Assembly: GCA_963665215.2 (NCBI GenBank)
Contig: CAXXWW010000008.1
Coordinates: 434,001-498,000, forward strand
Origin: G963665215 sp963665215
GTDB lineage: Bacteria; Chloroflexota; Dehalococcoidia; Lucifugimonadales; CAUZJF01
Length of the DNA: 64,000 nucleotides
Reading direction: 5' to 3'
Positions 16,715 to 25,041 of the stretch are shown here, one piece after another (the first letter of the stretch is position 1; every line of letters starts with the position of its first letter). The notes under the pieces are model-generated. The model saw only the letters and a list, made by a program, of their open reading frames with translations, did not search any database and was not told the origin of the DNA. The position numbers were made by a program, and so were the translations under genes.

Positions 16715-17524
16715 ATGATGGGAGATTCGCAAAAGCCTGGGAAGATTGTGGACGTAGTCGTGGTGGCAAGCGGCAAGGGGGGCGTCGGAAAGACGACCGT
16801 GGCCGTGAACCTCGCCCTGGCCCTGTCACAGAGAGGCCGCAAGGTGGCGCTGCTGGACGCCGACCTGTACGGCCCAAATATCCCGCTGATGCTGGGGATT
16901 CACCGCACGATCGAGACCGAGGGCTGGAAGGAGTTCTGGCCTATTTTGATCTCCCGCCCCGAGGACCAGGCGCCGATCGTCCAACCGGTCGAGAGGTTCG
17001 GCCTGCGGGTCATGTCGGCTGGGTTCCTGATCGCCGACAGCCAGACGGTCAATATTGGAAGCGCCCAGATGGTGGGAAAGATCTTGGAGTCGCTCCTTTA
17101 CATCGTGGACTGGGGCGACGCAGACACAATGATAATCGACCTCCCGCCGGCCTCCGACGAGCCGTTGGGGACCATCGCGGCATCAACCTCCCTGAAGGGA
17201 GGAATCGTAGTCACCACTCCGCAGGACGTCGCTCGGCTAGACGCCCGTCGCGAGATCAAGCGCTTCAACAACATCTCACTGCCGCTGCTCGGGATCGTGG
17301 AGAATATGAGCTATTTCGTCTGTGGCCATTGCGGAGAGCGTCAGGAGGTGTTCCATCGCGGCCAGCGGTACGCCCGCCTGGAGGGGCAGGTGCTGGCGGA
17401 GATTCCTCTGGACCCCGCCGTCAGCGTCCTCTCGGATACGGGTAGGCCATTGCTGCTGGCCGAGTCGGACAGTCCGGCAACGGCCGCTTTTTTGCAGCTG
17501 GCGGACAGGGTGTCGGCACTATAA
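16715..17524 (+). CDS. mrp: Mrp/NBP35-type P-loop ATPase
   Basis: A 269-residue Mrp-family ATPase, a scaffold or carrier for Fe-S clusters. A deviant Walker A (GKGGVGKTT, 20-28) is followed by DADLYGPNIP, the IDLPPASDEP segment and a CxxC (Cys203, Cys206) that would bridge a cluster between two subunits. An N-terminal DUF59 domain is absent, as in many short members. ATG 16718 is an alternative start with better spacing from GGAG. Its present distance from the nuclease gene results from the insertion described at 14553-16639. Confidence 0.88.
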   Translation: MMGDSQKPGKIVDVVVVASGKGGVGKTTVAVNLALALSQRGRKVALLDADLYGPNIPLMLGIHRTIETEGWKEFWPILISRPEDQAPIVQPVERFGLRVMSAGFLIADSQTVNIGSAQMVGKILESLLYIVDWGDADTMIIDLPPASDEPLGTIAASTSLKGGIVVTTPQDVARLDARREIKRFNNISLPLLGIVENMSYFVCGHCGERQEVFHRGQRYARLEGQVLAEIPLDPAVSVLSDTGRPLLLAESDSPATAAFLQLADRVSAL

Positions 17525-17848
17525 GATGCCGCGACGTGAGCATTGGCCCGAGGAGGCTCGGATATGATTATCGCAGTCCTATTATCGCTGACGTCCTACA
17601 CCCGTTCTCCGTGTCCTGTGGATTATCGCCTGTAAACGGTAACGATAGGCGCTACATGGACCCGGTTCTTGAACACCGTCGCGATATAGGCTGGCGTATC
17701 GACAGCGTCCTAGGAGGGAACCCCGACATCGTAGTGACCGACTGATCCAGAGCCCGTACGAAGGCCAAGGGGGTCTGTGTCGTGACGATCTAGGCAATCG
17801 GTTCGAGAATCGCCTGTCGAAGTCGGCGCGAATCCCGCCGATTTGCAT

Positions 17849-17879
17849 AAAAAACTGAGCCCCGGAATCCGGGGCTCAG
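17849..17879 (-). terminator. rho-independent terminator (leftward)
   Basis: CTGAGCCCCGG (17855-17865) and CCGGGGCTCAG (17869-17879) form a perfect 11-bp stem with an AAT loop. Read on the minus strand, it is followed by six T residues. It lies about 20 bases past the expected start of the leftward promoter at 17906-17934. Confidence 0.85.
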
Positions 17880-17905
17880 TTGCGTTTAGCTCTTTTGACG
17901 CTCCT

Positions 17906-17934
17906 ATTATATCACGGGGAGCCGACCTCGTCAA
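17906..17934 (-). promoter_or_regulatory. strong leftward promoter
   Basis: On the minus strand TTGACG (17934-17929), a 17-base spacer and TATAAT (17911-17906). The start would be near 17899, so the terminator at 17879-17849 would release an RNA of only about 50 bases, unless it acts as an attenuator for sequence further left. Confidence 0.75.
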
Positions 17935-18230
17935 GTTGTATTTACTGGTTACGTATGTAATGCGCCTTGGCGCATCGCAATAAGCTTTTAAAGCCCACCT
18001 ATCATATCATACCGGACACTAATAAAACAAGTCCTGACGCAATCAGCATATATGGTATTCTCTTGACTCGTCCCTGATACCGGGGGGTGAGGCGCGGCCA
18101 TCGCCTAACCCCGAATCCACCGAAGGAGGGCGTCGGGTTAGCGTCCTGAGGCGGCAAGAAGGTGCTCCTGTGCTTCTGGGATAATGGTTTTGTAGCAAAA
18201 AAACGGCCCCGGAAAAGGAGCACCCAGTAG

Positions 18231-19556
18231 ATGCTGCCACGCAACCACCCCGACCGGATCCAAATCACCTTCGACGACCGCCGCTTGGTGGCCAATGCCG
18301 GGCTGCTCCTTCCGGCCACCCTGGCGCGGCACCTCGGCCTGCCCGAACTCGTCCGGCAGCGCCTCGACCTGGGCGATGCCCCGGGGCGGGCGAACACGAG
18401 CGACAAGATGATGACGCTGGTGGCGTCTGCGCTGGCTGGGGGCGACTGCATTGACGACGCCGATGTGTTGCGCACCGGGGGGACGGCCTGCACCCTGGGC
18501 GGCACTCTCAAGGCGCCATCCACCCTGGGCACCTTCCTGCGCAGCTTCCGGTGGGGCCACGTCCGTCAACTCGACCGGGTGAGCCGCGAGTTGCTGGCCC
18601 GGGCTTGGCAGGCCGGGGCGGGACCCGGCGACGGGCCCCTGACCATTGACCTGGACTCCACCATCTGCGAGACCTACGGACTGGCCAAGGAGGGCGCCCG
18701 CCACCACGGCTATACCGGCAAGCGGGGCTACCACCCGCTGCTGGCCATCGCCGCCGGCACCGGAGACGTGCTGATGTCCCGGCTGCGCGAGGGCCGGGCC
18801 AACACCGCCCGCGGCGCCGCCCACTTCCTGCGGGAGACGGTGGGACGGGTGCGCTACGCCGGGGCCAACGGACGACTCACGCTACGGGCCGACAGCGGGT
18901 TCTACACTCATGGCGTGGTATCCGTCTGCCGCAAGATGGATGTCCGCTTCTCCATCACCATCCGCCAGCACAAAAGCCTGCACAATCTCATCGAGGCGAT
19001 ACCCGAAGATGCCTGGACGCCGATTCCTTACTGGATGGACGGCGCCGCCGATGTGGCCGAGACCACCTGCACCCCCTTCCAGGCCGAGGCGGACGCCGCG
19101 CCGGTACGGCTCATCGTCCGGCGGGTGAAGCCCACGCCCGGTTCCCAACTGGCCCTCTTCGCCAAATACAGCTATCATGGCTTCATCACCGACCGGGACG
19201 GGGAGTTGCTCGAACTGGAGGCTGACCATCGCCGCCACGCCGAGATCGAGAATGCCATACGCGACCTCAAGTACGGCGTCGGGCTGAACCATCTCCCCTC
19301 GGGCCGCTTCGCCGCCAACGGCGCCTGGTTGGCCGTCCAGACGATGGCCCACAACCTGGCCCGCTGGACGGCGCGGATCGGTCTGGGAGAGCGGATAGCC
19401 ACCACCAAGACCCTCCGGCGGCGGTTCTTCTCCCTGGCCGGACGGCTCACCCGCTCGGCACGCCGGTTGACCCTGCATCTTCCGGATCGCTGGCCTTGGG
19501 CTGAGAAGTTCAGCCGCGCCTTGGCCCGGCTGCGAGCCATTCCACTCCCGGCCTGA
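18231..19556 (+). CDS. IS1380-family transposase (copy 2)
   Basis: A 441-residue protein essentially identical to the one at 11260, uninterrupted and with the same upstream site. The IS256 insertion lies 205 bases after its stop, so the protein can still be made, though the element now has a changed right end spacing. Confidence 0.92.
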   Translation: MLPRNHPDRIQITFDDRRLVANAGLLLPATLARHLGLPELVRQRLDLGDAPGRANTSDKMMTLVASALAGGDCIDDADVLRTGGTACTLGGTLKAPSTLGTFLRSFRWGHVRQLDRVSRELLARAWQAGAGPGDGPLTIDLDSTICETYGLAKEGARHHGYTGKRGYHPLLAIAAGTGDVLMSRLREGRANTARGAAHFLRETVGRVRYAGANGRLTLRADSGFYTHGVVSVCRKMDVRFSITIRQHKSLHNLIEAIPEDAWTPIPYWMDGAADVAETTCTPFQAEADAAPVRLIVRRVKPTPGSQLALFAKYSYHGFITDRDGELLELEADHRRHAEIENAIRDLKYGVGLNHLPSGRFAANGAWLAVQTMAHNLARWTARIGLGERIATTKTLRRRFFSLAGRLTRSARRLTLHLPDRWPWAEKFSRALARLRAIPLPA

Positions 19557-19760
19557 CGGCACCGTCGGCGACCGACCCACCCACCGGACAACCGAAGATC
19601 CCCGCAGACTCGTGCCAGCCCGGTCCGAGAGAGTTCCCTGCTGCGTATTCTCTCGCCATCCCGCGCATCGCAGCTCCCGCAGACGGCCATAGGGGCCCCT
19701 GTGCGGCGATGAAGACCGTCCGCCGACCTCCCTACCCCAAATGGAACCCAGGCTATTTCC

Positions 19761-21128
19761 GAGGTATCTTCAAAAAGTGTGTAAACAGTCAGGCGGTGTA
19801 CCCTCTCTCTGAACAACACGGGCTCGAGGCCCAAGAGAGGAGATAGACCGCCCATGAGGAAGGAAAGCACTGAGAGTAGGTCGGAGTCAAGGCCGGAGTG
19901 GGAGCAGTTGGAGGATTGGGTGCGAAGCCAGGTCCAGAGGCTGATCCAGGAGTTGCTGGAGGAGGAGGTGACGGCGTTTCTGGGAAGGGCGAAGTCGGCG
20001 CTCAGATCCGACTCGGACTCAGATACCGGCTATCGGAACGGATACGGCAGAGCCCGGAGGCTTACGCTGAGTTCGGGAACGATACAGCTGAGGCGGCCGC
20101 GAGTCCGCGATACCGAGGAGCAGTTCGAGAGCCGGCTGCTGCCGCTGTTCGTCAACAGGACCAGGAAGGTTGCTGAGTTGATCCCCGAGCTGTACCTGCA
20201 CGGTCTATCCGAAGGCGACTTCGATCTGGCTTTGCGGGGGCTGCTGGGAGAGGACGCACCGGTATCGGCGAGCACGGTGGCCCGGTTGAAGGATAAGTGG
20301 AACGATGAGCTTGCCCAATGGCGCAGCCGGCCCCTCGATGACCTGGAAGTGGTCTACATGTGGGTGGATGGAGTCTACGTCAAGGCTGGTCTTGAGAAGG
20401 AGAAGGCGGCGGTACTGGTGGTGATGGCGGCCCTGAGCGACGGGAGCAAGGTGGTGGTGAGCGCTGTTCCCGGATACAGGGAGTCCACAGAGAACTGGTC
20501 CGAGGTGCTCAGGGACATCAAGCGCCGGGGCTTGAGCTGCCCGAGGCTGGTGGTTGGAGACGGACACCTGGGCATCTGGGGAGCTCTGCGCAACGTCTAT
20601 CCGCAGGCGGCAGAGCAACGCTGCTGGAACCACAAGATCGTAAACGTGCTCGCCAAGCTTCCAAAGCGACAACAGGACCAGGCCAAGCTCATGCTGCGTA
20701 CTATCCCCTACGCGCCGACTCGGACAGAGGCTGAGCGGCTCAGGACGGTGTTCACCAGGTGGTGCGGCGACCATTCCTACGAGGCGGCCTCAGAGGCCTT
20801 GGAGCGGGACTGGGACCGCATGGTCACCTTCTATGACTTCCCAAAGGAGCACTGGGGGCACCTTCGCACGACGAACCCGGTAGAATCACCCTTCGCGGCC
20901 CTCAGGCTTCGGACCGATGCCGCCAAGCGCTACAAGAGGGTCGATCGGGCGATAGCGGTGATCTGGAAAATGTTGATGGTCGCCGAACAGCGCTTCAGGC
21001 GTCTGAAGGCCCCTGAGTTGATCGAAGACGTCTATCTCGGTGCACAGTATGCGGATGGAATCGCCATTGAATCAACGGCTGAGAAGGTCGCCGCCTGATG
21101 TCGTTTACACACCTATTGACGTAACCTC
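19761..21128 (+). mobile_element. IS256-family element nested in IS1380
   Basis: 1368 bp, bounded by imperfect 26-bp inverted repeats: GAGGTATCTTCAA...GTGTGTAAAC on the left and the complement of GAGGTTACGTCAA...GTGTGTAAAC on the right. The 8-bp direct repeat CTATTTCC lies at 19753-19760 and 21129-21136, as expected for the family. It is the only copy in the window. Confidence 0.94.
19854..21098 (+). CDS. IS256-family mutator-type transposase
   Basis: A 414-residue transposase of the MULE/IS256 class. It has the N-terminal EEEVTAFLGR and GYRNGY region, VYMWVDGVYVK with the first catalytic Asp, VVGDGHLGIWGAL with the second Asp, and a distal RTTNPVESPFAALR with the conserved Glu. It is complete in length. 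GAGAGGAGATAGACCGCCC lies upstream of ATG 19854. Confidence 0.94.
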   Translation: MRKESTESRSESRPEWEQLEDWVRSQVQRLIQELLEEEVTAFLGRAKSALRSDSDSDTGYRNGYGRARRLTLSSGTIQLRRPRVRDTEEQFESRLLPLFVNRTRKVAELIPELYLHGLSEGDFDLALRGLLGEDAPVSASTVARLKDKWNDELAQWRSRPLDDLEVVYMWVDGVYVKAGLEKEKAAVLVVMAALSDGSKVVVSAVPGYRESTENWSEVLRDIKRRGLSCPRLVVGDGHLGIWGALRNVYPQAAEQRCWNHKIVNVLAKLPKRQQDQAKLMLRTIPYAPTRTEAERLRTVFTRWCGDHSYEAASEALERDWDRMVTFYDFPKEHWGHLRTTNPVESPFAALRLRTDAAKRYKRVDRAIAVIWKMLMVAEQRFRRLKAPELIEDVYLGAQYADGIAIESTAEKVAA

Positions 21129-21299
21129 CTATTTCCCCTGTAGCTCCCTCACCCCCCTTCCGCTTTCCTCACGCCGTCCATCGGTGTCCTTCGGTGGATT
21201 CGGGCTAACAGAGATGTCTTCCGTGACCGAATTCGTCTGGACCGCAATCGCCGCTTGCAAACGCGATCGCCTGACAGCGGCAGACAGGAGGAACGGCGT

Positions 21300-23129
21300 A
21301 TGACCGAGGCAGTCCTGTTGGACGAGCCGAATCGTGGTAATGAGAGCAGCTACACCCTTAACTTAGTACTCAAGCAGCTACGCAGCAGCATTCTGCTTAT
21401 CGCGGTGGTTGTCGGGCTTATGCTTCTGGGCACGGGGGCCAACCTGGTCACCCCATTGTTGCTCCGACACCTTTTCGACGTCGCCATACCGTCCGAGAAC
21501 ACCGCGCTGCTGATCGGACTTCTGGTCGCGATGTCCCTGTTCCCTGTGATCGACGTGGGACTGGCCGCGCTTCGCAACTACTTCCGTACGGCGATCGGTG
21601 AGGCGGTTTCGAGGCGCCTGCGTACCGAGATGTTCAGCCACGTTGTCCACGGACGGCTCGACAGGATTGAGAGCGTGTCGGTCGCGAAGATCGTTTACGC
21701 CATCACCCGAAGCTGCGGCAAGGTCGGTGGCGTCTTCGTGGCAGTGAAGGTAATACCATTCTTCTACAACGTACTCCTCGTGGCCTCGACTGCGGGCGTG
21801 ATGCTGCTGCTCAACTGGAAGCTCGCGCTGGTTGTGTTGCTGGCCATTCCCCCTTCGATGGTCCTGACGCTGGTCGTGGCCAGGAAAACGAAGAAGCTCG
21901 AGAGCGAGATGCACGGCCTCGTGGCTTCAGCGGAAGTCCACCTCAACGAGGTTTTCGGGGGAATCAGGGCCGTGAAGGCGTTCAACGGCGAATCGCGCGA
22001 AGAGGGGCGGTGCCGCGACTGGGCGGGACGATTCTGGAGGAATCAAGCAAAGACGGTGGCCTTTCACGACCTGGTCCGTGTCGGTTTGTCCGAGATGGTC
22101 CTGAACATGGTCCGTGGGCTTATCTTCGGGTACGGGGCATTCGAGGTCATACACGGCAGGGCGACCGTCGGCGATCTCGTCGCCTTCGTGGCCTACGTGC
22201 CGGGGGTGTACTACGCGGTGCGTTCGACACTGGACATCCACGTTGACCTTGAAACCGTGCGCGTCTCCGCCGAAAGAATCGATGAGCTAATGGCCATGGA
22301 GAGAGAGGACGAGGGCAGAGGGAAACGACGCCTGTCGCCCGCCGAAACGGGAGCTGCGATCGAGTTCTCGGACGTGAGCTTCCGGTACGACCGGGAAGGG
22401 TTCGGACTCGACAACGTTTCCTTTGCGGTCCAGCCCAACGAGTTCATTGGGATAGTAGGGCCCACGGGCGGCGGGAAGAGCACCATACTGGACCTTCTGC
22501 TGGGCTTCTACGAGCCTCAGTCGGGTCGGGTCCTGATCGACGAAATCGATACGCGAGAGCTGTCGCCGGCATCCCTTCGCGCCCAGGTATCCATCGTCCC
22601 TCAAGAGGTGTTCCTGTGGAACGACACGATCCTCGCGAACGTGACGTACCCGGAAGCAGAGCCCGATACCCAGTCGGCGCAGACGGCCTTGCGCGACGCA
22701 CAGCTGGAGGAGTTTGTTTCGGCGCTCCCGAACGGATTGGCCGAGATGATCGGCGAAAGGGGCCTCAATCTCGCAGGCGGTGAACGCCAGAGGATAGCCA
22801 TCGCCCGGGCTTTCTACCGGCAATCGAGGATAGTAGCGCTGGACGAGGCCACTGCGGCGTTGGACGCTCTCACAGAGGAGCGCCTTATGGGCGCCATTCA
22901 CGCTCTGAGGGGCACGCGCACGCTGGTCGTGGTAGCGCACAGGCTTCGGACGATCATGGAGGCGGACAACGTACTGGTGGTCCAGGGCGGAAGGATTGTC
23001 GAGTCCGGTAGTCCCGAAGAACTGCTGCGACAGGCAGGCCTATTCAGCAAGCTGCACGCGGCCCAGTCGCTTGCCGTCGCGGGTCGCCACCATCTGACGG
23101 ACACGACCGCCCCGGGCCACGCTGCGTAG
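21300..23129 (+). CDS. ABC exporter, fused membrane and ATP-binding domains
   Basis: A 609-residue half-transporter of the MsbA/multidrug type that would act as a homodimer in the inner membrane. Residues about 20-320 hold five to six membrane segments. The ATPase domain has Walker A GPTGGGKST (387-395), signature LAGGE (491-495, a variant of LSGGQ), DEATAALD and an AHRL switch. AGGAGGAACGGC precedes ATG 21300. The cargo is unknown. It overlaps the small split frame upstream by ATGA, so the IS insertion may have altered its expression. Confidence 0.92.
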   Translation: MTEAVLLDEPNRGNESSYTLNLVLKQLRSSILLIAVVVGLMLLGTGANLVTPLLLRHLFDVAIPSENTALLIGLLVAMSLFPVIDVGLAALRNYFRTAIGEAVSRRLRTEMFSHVVHGRLDRIESVSVAKIVYAITRSCGKVGGVFVAVKVIPFFYNVLLVASTAGVMLLLNWKLALVVLLAIPPSMVLTLVVARKTKKLESEMHGLVASAEVHLNEVFGGIRAVKAFNGESREEGRCRDWAGRFWRNQAKTVAFHDLVRVGLSEMVLNMVRGLIFGYGAFEVIHGRATVGDLVAFVAYVPGVYYAVRSTLDIHVDLETVRVSAERIDELMAMEREDEGRGKRRLSPAETGAAIEFSDVSFRYDREGFGLDNVSFAVQPNEFIGIVGPTGGGKSTILDLLLGFYEPQSGRVLIDEIDTRELSPASLRAQVSIVPQEVFLWNDTILANVTYPEAEPDTQSAQTALRDAQLEEFVSALPNGLAEMIGERGLNLAGGERQRIAIARAFYRQSRIVALDEATAALDALTEERLMGAIHALRGTRTLVVVAHRLRTIMEADNVLVVQGGRIVESGSPEELLRQAGLFSKLHAAQSLAVAGRHHLTDTTAPGHAA

Positions 23130-23151
23130 AGCGAATACTAGCGTGCGGGGC

Positions 23152-24270
23152 CTAAGGCGTAATGAAGGCCCGGGTGATGGCCGTCTCCTCGCTCTTGCCC
23201 GCCCACTCGGCCTGCTCGAAGGCCTCGCCGATCTTCTCCAGCGGGAAGCTGTGGGACATCACGCGGGTGAGGGGATACCGGTCCCTGCTTCGGACCAGGA
23301 AATCGAGCGTCACCGGCAGGATGTAGGGGTCGTAGTGGGTCACGGGGACGATTCGCGTCTGGCCCCAGAGAATCTTGGAGATATCCAGGGTGACGTCGCT
23401 GCCCGGCCAGATGTTACCGATCTCCACGAAGACGCCGCCGTGACGGACCATGTCCAGGCCCTCTGCCACCACCTGCGGGTACCCCACGACCTCCATGACG
23501 ACATCGCCCCCTCGCCCCTCGGTCAGCTGCTTTACGCGCTCCACCCTTGACTCGGGCGTGGCGTACTCGTTGATGTCAATGACGTGGTCGGCGCCGCACT
23601 GTTTCGCCAAATCCAGCCTGTTGGCCATGCCGTCGATAACGATCACCTGCCCCGCACCCATGTCCTTGGCGGCGGCGGTCGCGTGAATGCCCAGACCGCC
23701 CGCGCCCTGGACAACGACGCTGTCCCCCATCTGGATACCCGCCTGGCGAAGGCCGTAGACCACCTGAGATGCGGCGCAGTTGGCCGCCGCCACCGCCTCG
23801 TCTGGAAGCTCTTCAGGGACCCTGAACACGAAGTGGCGGGGGAACAGGTAGTAGTAATCCGAGAAGCCGCCGTTGCAGTAGGGGAACTCTTCAACAGACG
23901 CCCTGAATCGGAACCGGTCGGGGCAGTGGTTCAGCTCTCCCCTGAGGCAGTTGTAGCACCGCATGCACGGAAAGAAGTATGTGAAGACGACCCTGTCGCC
24001 CTCTTTGAGGGGCCGTCCCATCGAGTCGGTGGAGATCCCCCGGCCAAGGGTGTCGACCACGCCCGCCATCTCGTGGCCCAGTATGACCGGGCCGGGCTTG
24101 CCGCGAAGGATGGGCTTGATCTCGCCGCGCCAGAAGTGCAGGTCGGAGCCGCAGATACCCCCCGCGGTGACCTTGACCCGGATGCCGCCGGGCTCGACGG
24201 GCACCGGAGGCAGCTCAGTCATCTCGAAGTGATACGGCTCCACGAAGACCGCCGCCTTGCCCATTACCAT
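23152..24270 (-). CDS. zinc-dependent medium-chain alcohol dehydrogenase
   Basis: A 372-residue MDR-family dehydrogenase. It has GGICGSDLHFW with the catalytic zinc Cys, GHEMAG with the catalytic His-Glu, a four-cysteine structural zinc lobe (CMRCYNCLRGELNHC) and the NAD-binding GAGGLG. The family includes threonine, sorbitol and other polyol dehydrogenases; the substrate is not evident. ATG 24270 is chosen because AGGAGG lies 6 bases upstream. It converges with the ABC exporter, and only 22 bases separate the two stops. Confidence 0.9.
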   Translation of the reverse strand: MVMGKAAVFVEPYHFEMTELPPVPVEPGGIRVKVTAGGICGSDLHFWRGEIKPILRGKPGPVILGHEMAGVVDTLGRGISTDSMGRPLKEGDRVVFTYFFPCMRCYNCLRGELNHCPDRFRFRASVEEFPYCNGGFSDYYYLFPRHFVFRVPEELPDEAVAAANCAASQVVYGLRQAGIQMGDSVVVQGAGGLGIHATAAAKDMGAGQVIVIDGMANRLDLAKQCGADHVIDINEYATPESRVERVKQLTEGRGGDVVMEVVGYPQVVAEGLDMVRHGGVFVEIGNIWPGSDVTLDISKILWGQTRIVPVTHYDPYILPVTLDFLVRSRDRYPLTRVMSHSFPLEKIGEAFEQAEWAGKSEETAITRAFITP

Positions 24271-24337
24271 GGCTTGCCTCCTGCTCAGTGCTCTCCGCTC
24301 GGCCCACGCACGCTGAAGGGCGAGCGCCGGCACCATT

Positions 24338-24708
24338 CTACACTCCCGTTGCGTCAGCGGCCATACGCAACCTCTCATCGAACGTGACCATAGGCACCCC
24401 CAAGGCGCGGGCCACGTACAGGTAGCTTGCGTCGTGGGTACCCAGCCCTGTTTGGGATGCGAGCCGCAGGACCGCTACATTCTGAACGTCCGCCCACCTA
24501 ATGTCCCAGGCGAGCCCAGTCTCCAGAGCGGCGGCAATAGCATCAACGCCCTCGGGATCGGCGATGGCCTTCTTTCGAGCGACGCTTCCAAGCTCGTAGG
24601 CCAGGTTGGTCGGCTCGTAAAGGTCCACATCGGATCGGCCTCGTCTGCACGCGGCTCCTCGAAGATAATCGCCGCGATTACGGAAGCGTCGGCGACTCTA
24701 CCGGGCAT
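24338..24708 (-). pseudogene. vapC: VapC-type PIN toxin, frameshifted
   Basis: The N-terminal PIN piece (VADASVIAAIIFEEPRA, with the first acidic residue) reads in one frame, and the rest (VDLYEPTNLAYELGSVA through THDASYLYVARALG and VTFDERL) reads in another. The frame changes near 24640. The protein would be a PIN-domain RNase toxin. Its start (24708) overlaps the antitoxin gene by 11 bases, the usual operon layout. As read, the toxin is inactive. Confidence 0.8.
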
Positions 24709-24925
24709 CGCGCTCCTCACGTATCCATCTCGTCGAGTCGTCCCCGGTCCTTAGACCAAGCTCCTTTACCCTGCGCCGCACCTCCTCCAGCGTTAGTTTC
24801 CTGGGGCGCACAGCCTCGTCCGGAATGGCGAGCATCTCGCCCTGCATGGAGCGATGGTGCCTCTTCGCACTCCCCCTCAGCCGTTCGACCACATCCTCCG
24901 GGACATTCATGATCGATAGGTTCAT
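24698..24925 (-). CDS. vapB: VapB/FitA-like ribbon-helix-helix antitoxin
   Basis: A 75-residue antitoxin. The first 40 residues form a ribbon-helix-helix DNA-binding motif (NLSIMNVPEDVVERLRGSAKRHHRSMQ), and the tail would wrap the toxin. It should repress its own operon when complexed with VapC. The antitoxin frame is intact while its toxin is frameshifted, a common stage of decay. AAGGGC lies just upstream of the ATG. Confidence 0.8.
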   Translation of the reverse strand: MNLSIMNVPEDVVERLRGSAKRHHRSMQGEMLAIPDEAVRPRKLTLEEVRRRVKELGLRTGDDSTRWIREERDAR

Positions 24926-25041
24926 CGACGTCGCCCTTCTTTCGTTTGGTTGCAGACCGGTAGCATTCTAGAACCAAAGGCTCCGGAGCACAATAAGTGG
25001 AAGGAAGAGCGAACGGGGCCCGGTTGCTCGCAGGGGTATCC

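Larger units (their letters stand above)
17525..18104. other. intergenic region with a decayed or unknown content
   Basis: About 580 bases without a convincing gene. A 23-codon frame at 17564-17635 starts behind AGGAGG with a hydrophobic N-terminus (MIIAVLLSLTSY) and may be the stub of a lost exported protein. The right half holds a leftward promoter and hairpin listed separately. A GGTTCGA at 17807-17813 recalls a tRNA T-loop, but no cloverleaf can be drawn around it. Confidence 0.5.
18110..21204 (+). mobile_element. IS1380-family element, copy 2, interrupted by IS256
   Basis: Terminal inverted repeats at 18110-18127 and 21187-21204 are flanked by CTAAC at 18105-18109 and 21205-21209. Removing the nested IS256 (1368 bp) and its 8-bp duplication returns the 1719-bp length of the other copies. 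Its transposase gene is complete; the nested insertion is in the untranslated right end. Confidence 0.95.
18087..21303 (+). pseudogene. small upstream frame split by IS1380 copy 2
   Basis: Rejoining 18087-18109 to 21210-21303 (one CTAAC removed) gives a continuous 38-codon frame from GTG 18087 to a TGA that overlaps the ABC transporter ATG in ATGA. A G-run precedes the GTG. The frame upstream of the GTG is closed by TGA, so the ancestral product was small, or this is a leader peptide coupled to the transporter. The coding status is uncertain. Confidence 0.4.

Noticed and set aside
17795..17820. GGTTCGA as a tRNA T-loop or attachment site
   Set aside because: The flanking bases do not form the five-base T-stem, and no other tRNA arms can be drawn upstream.
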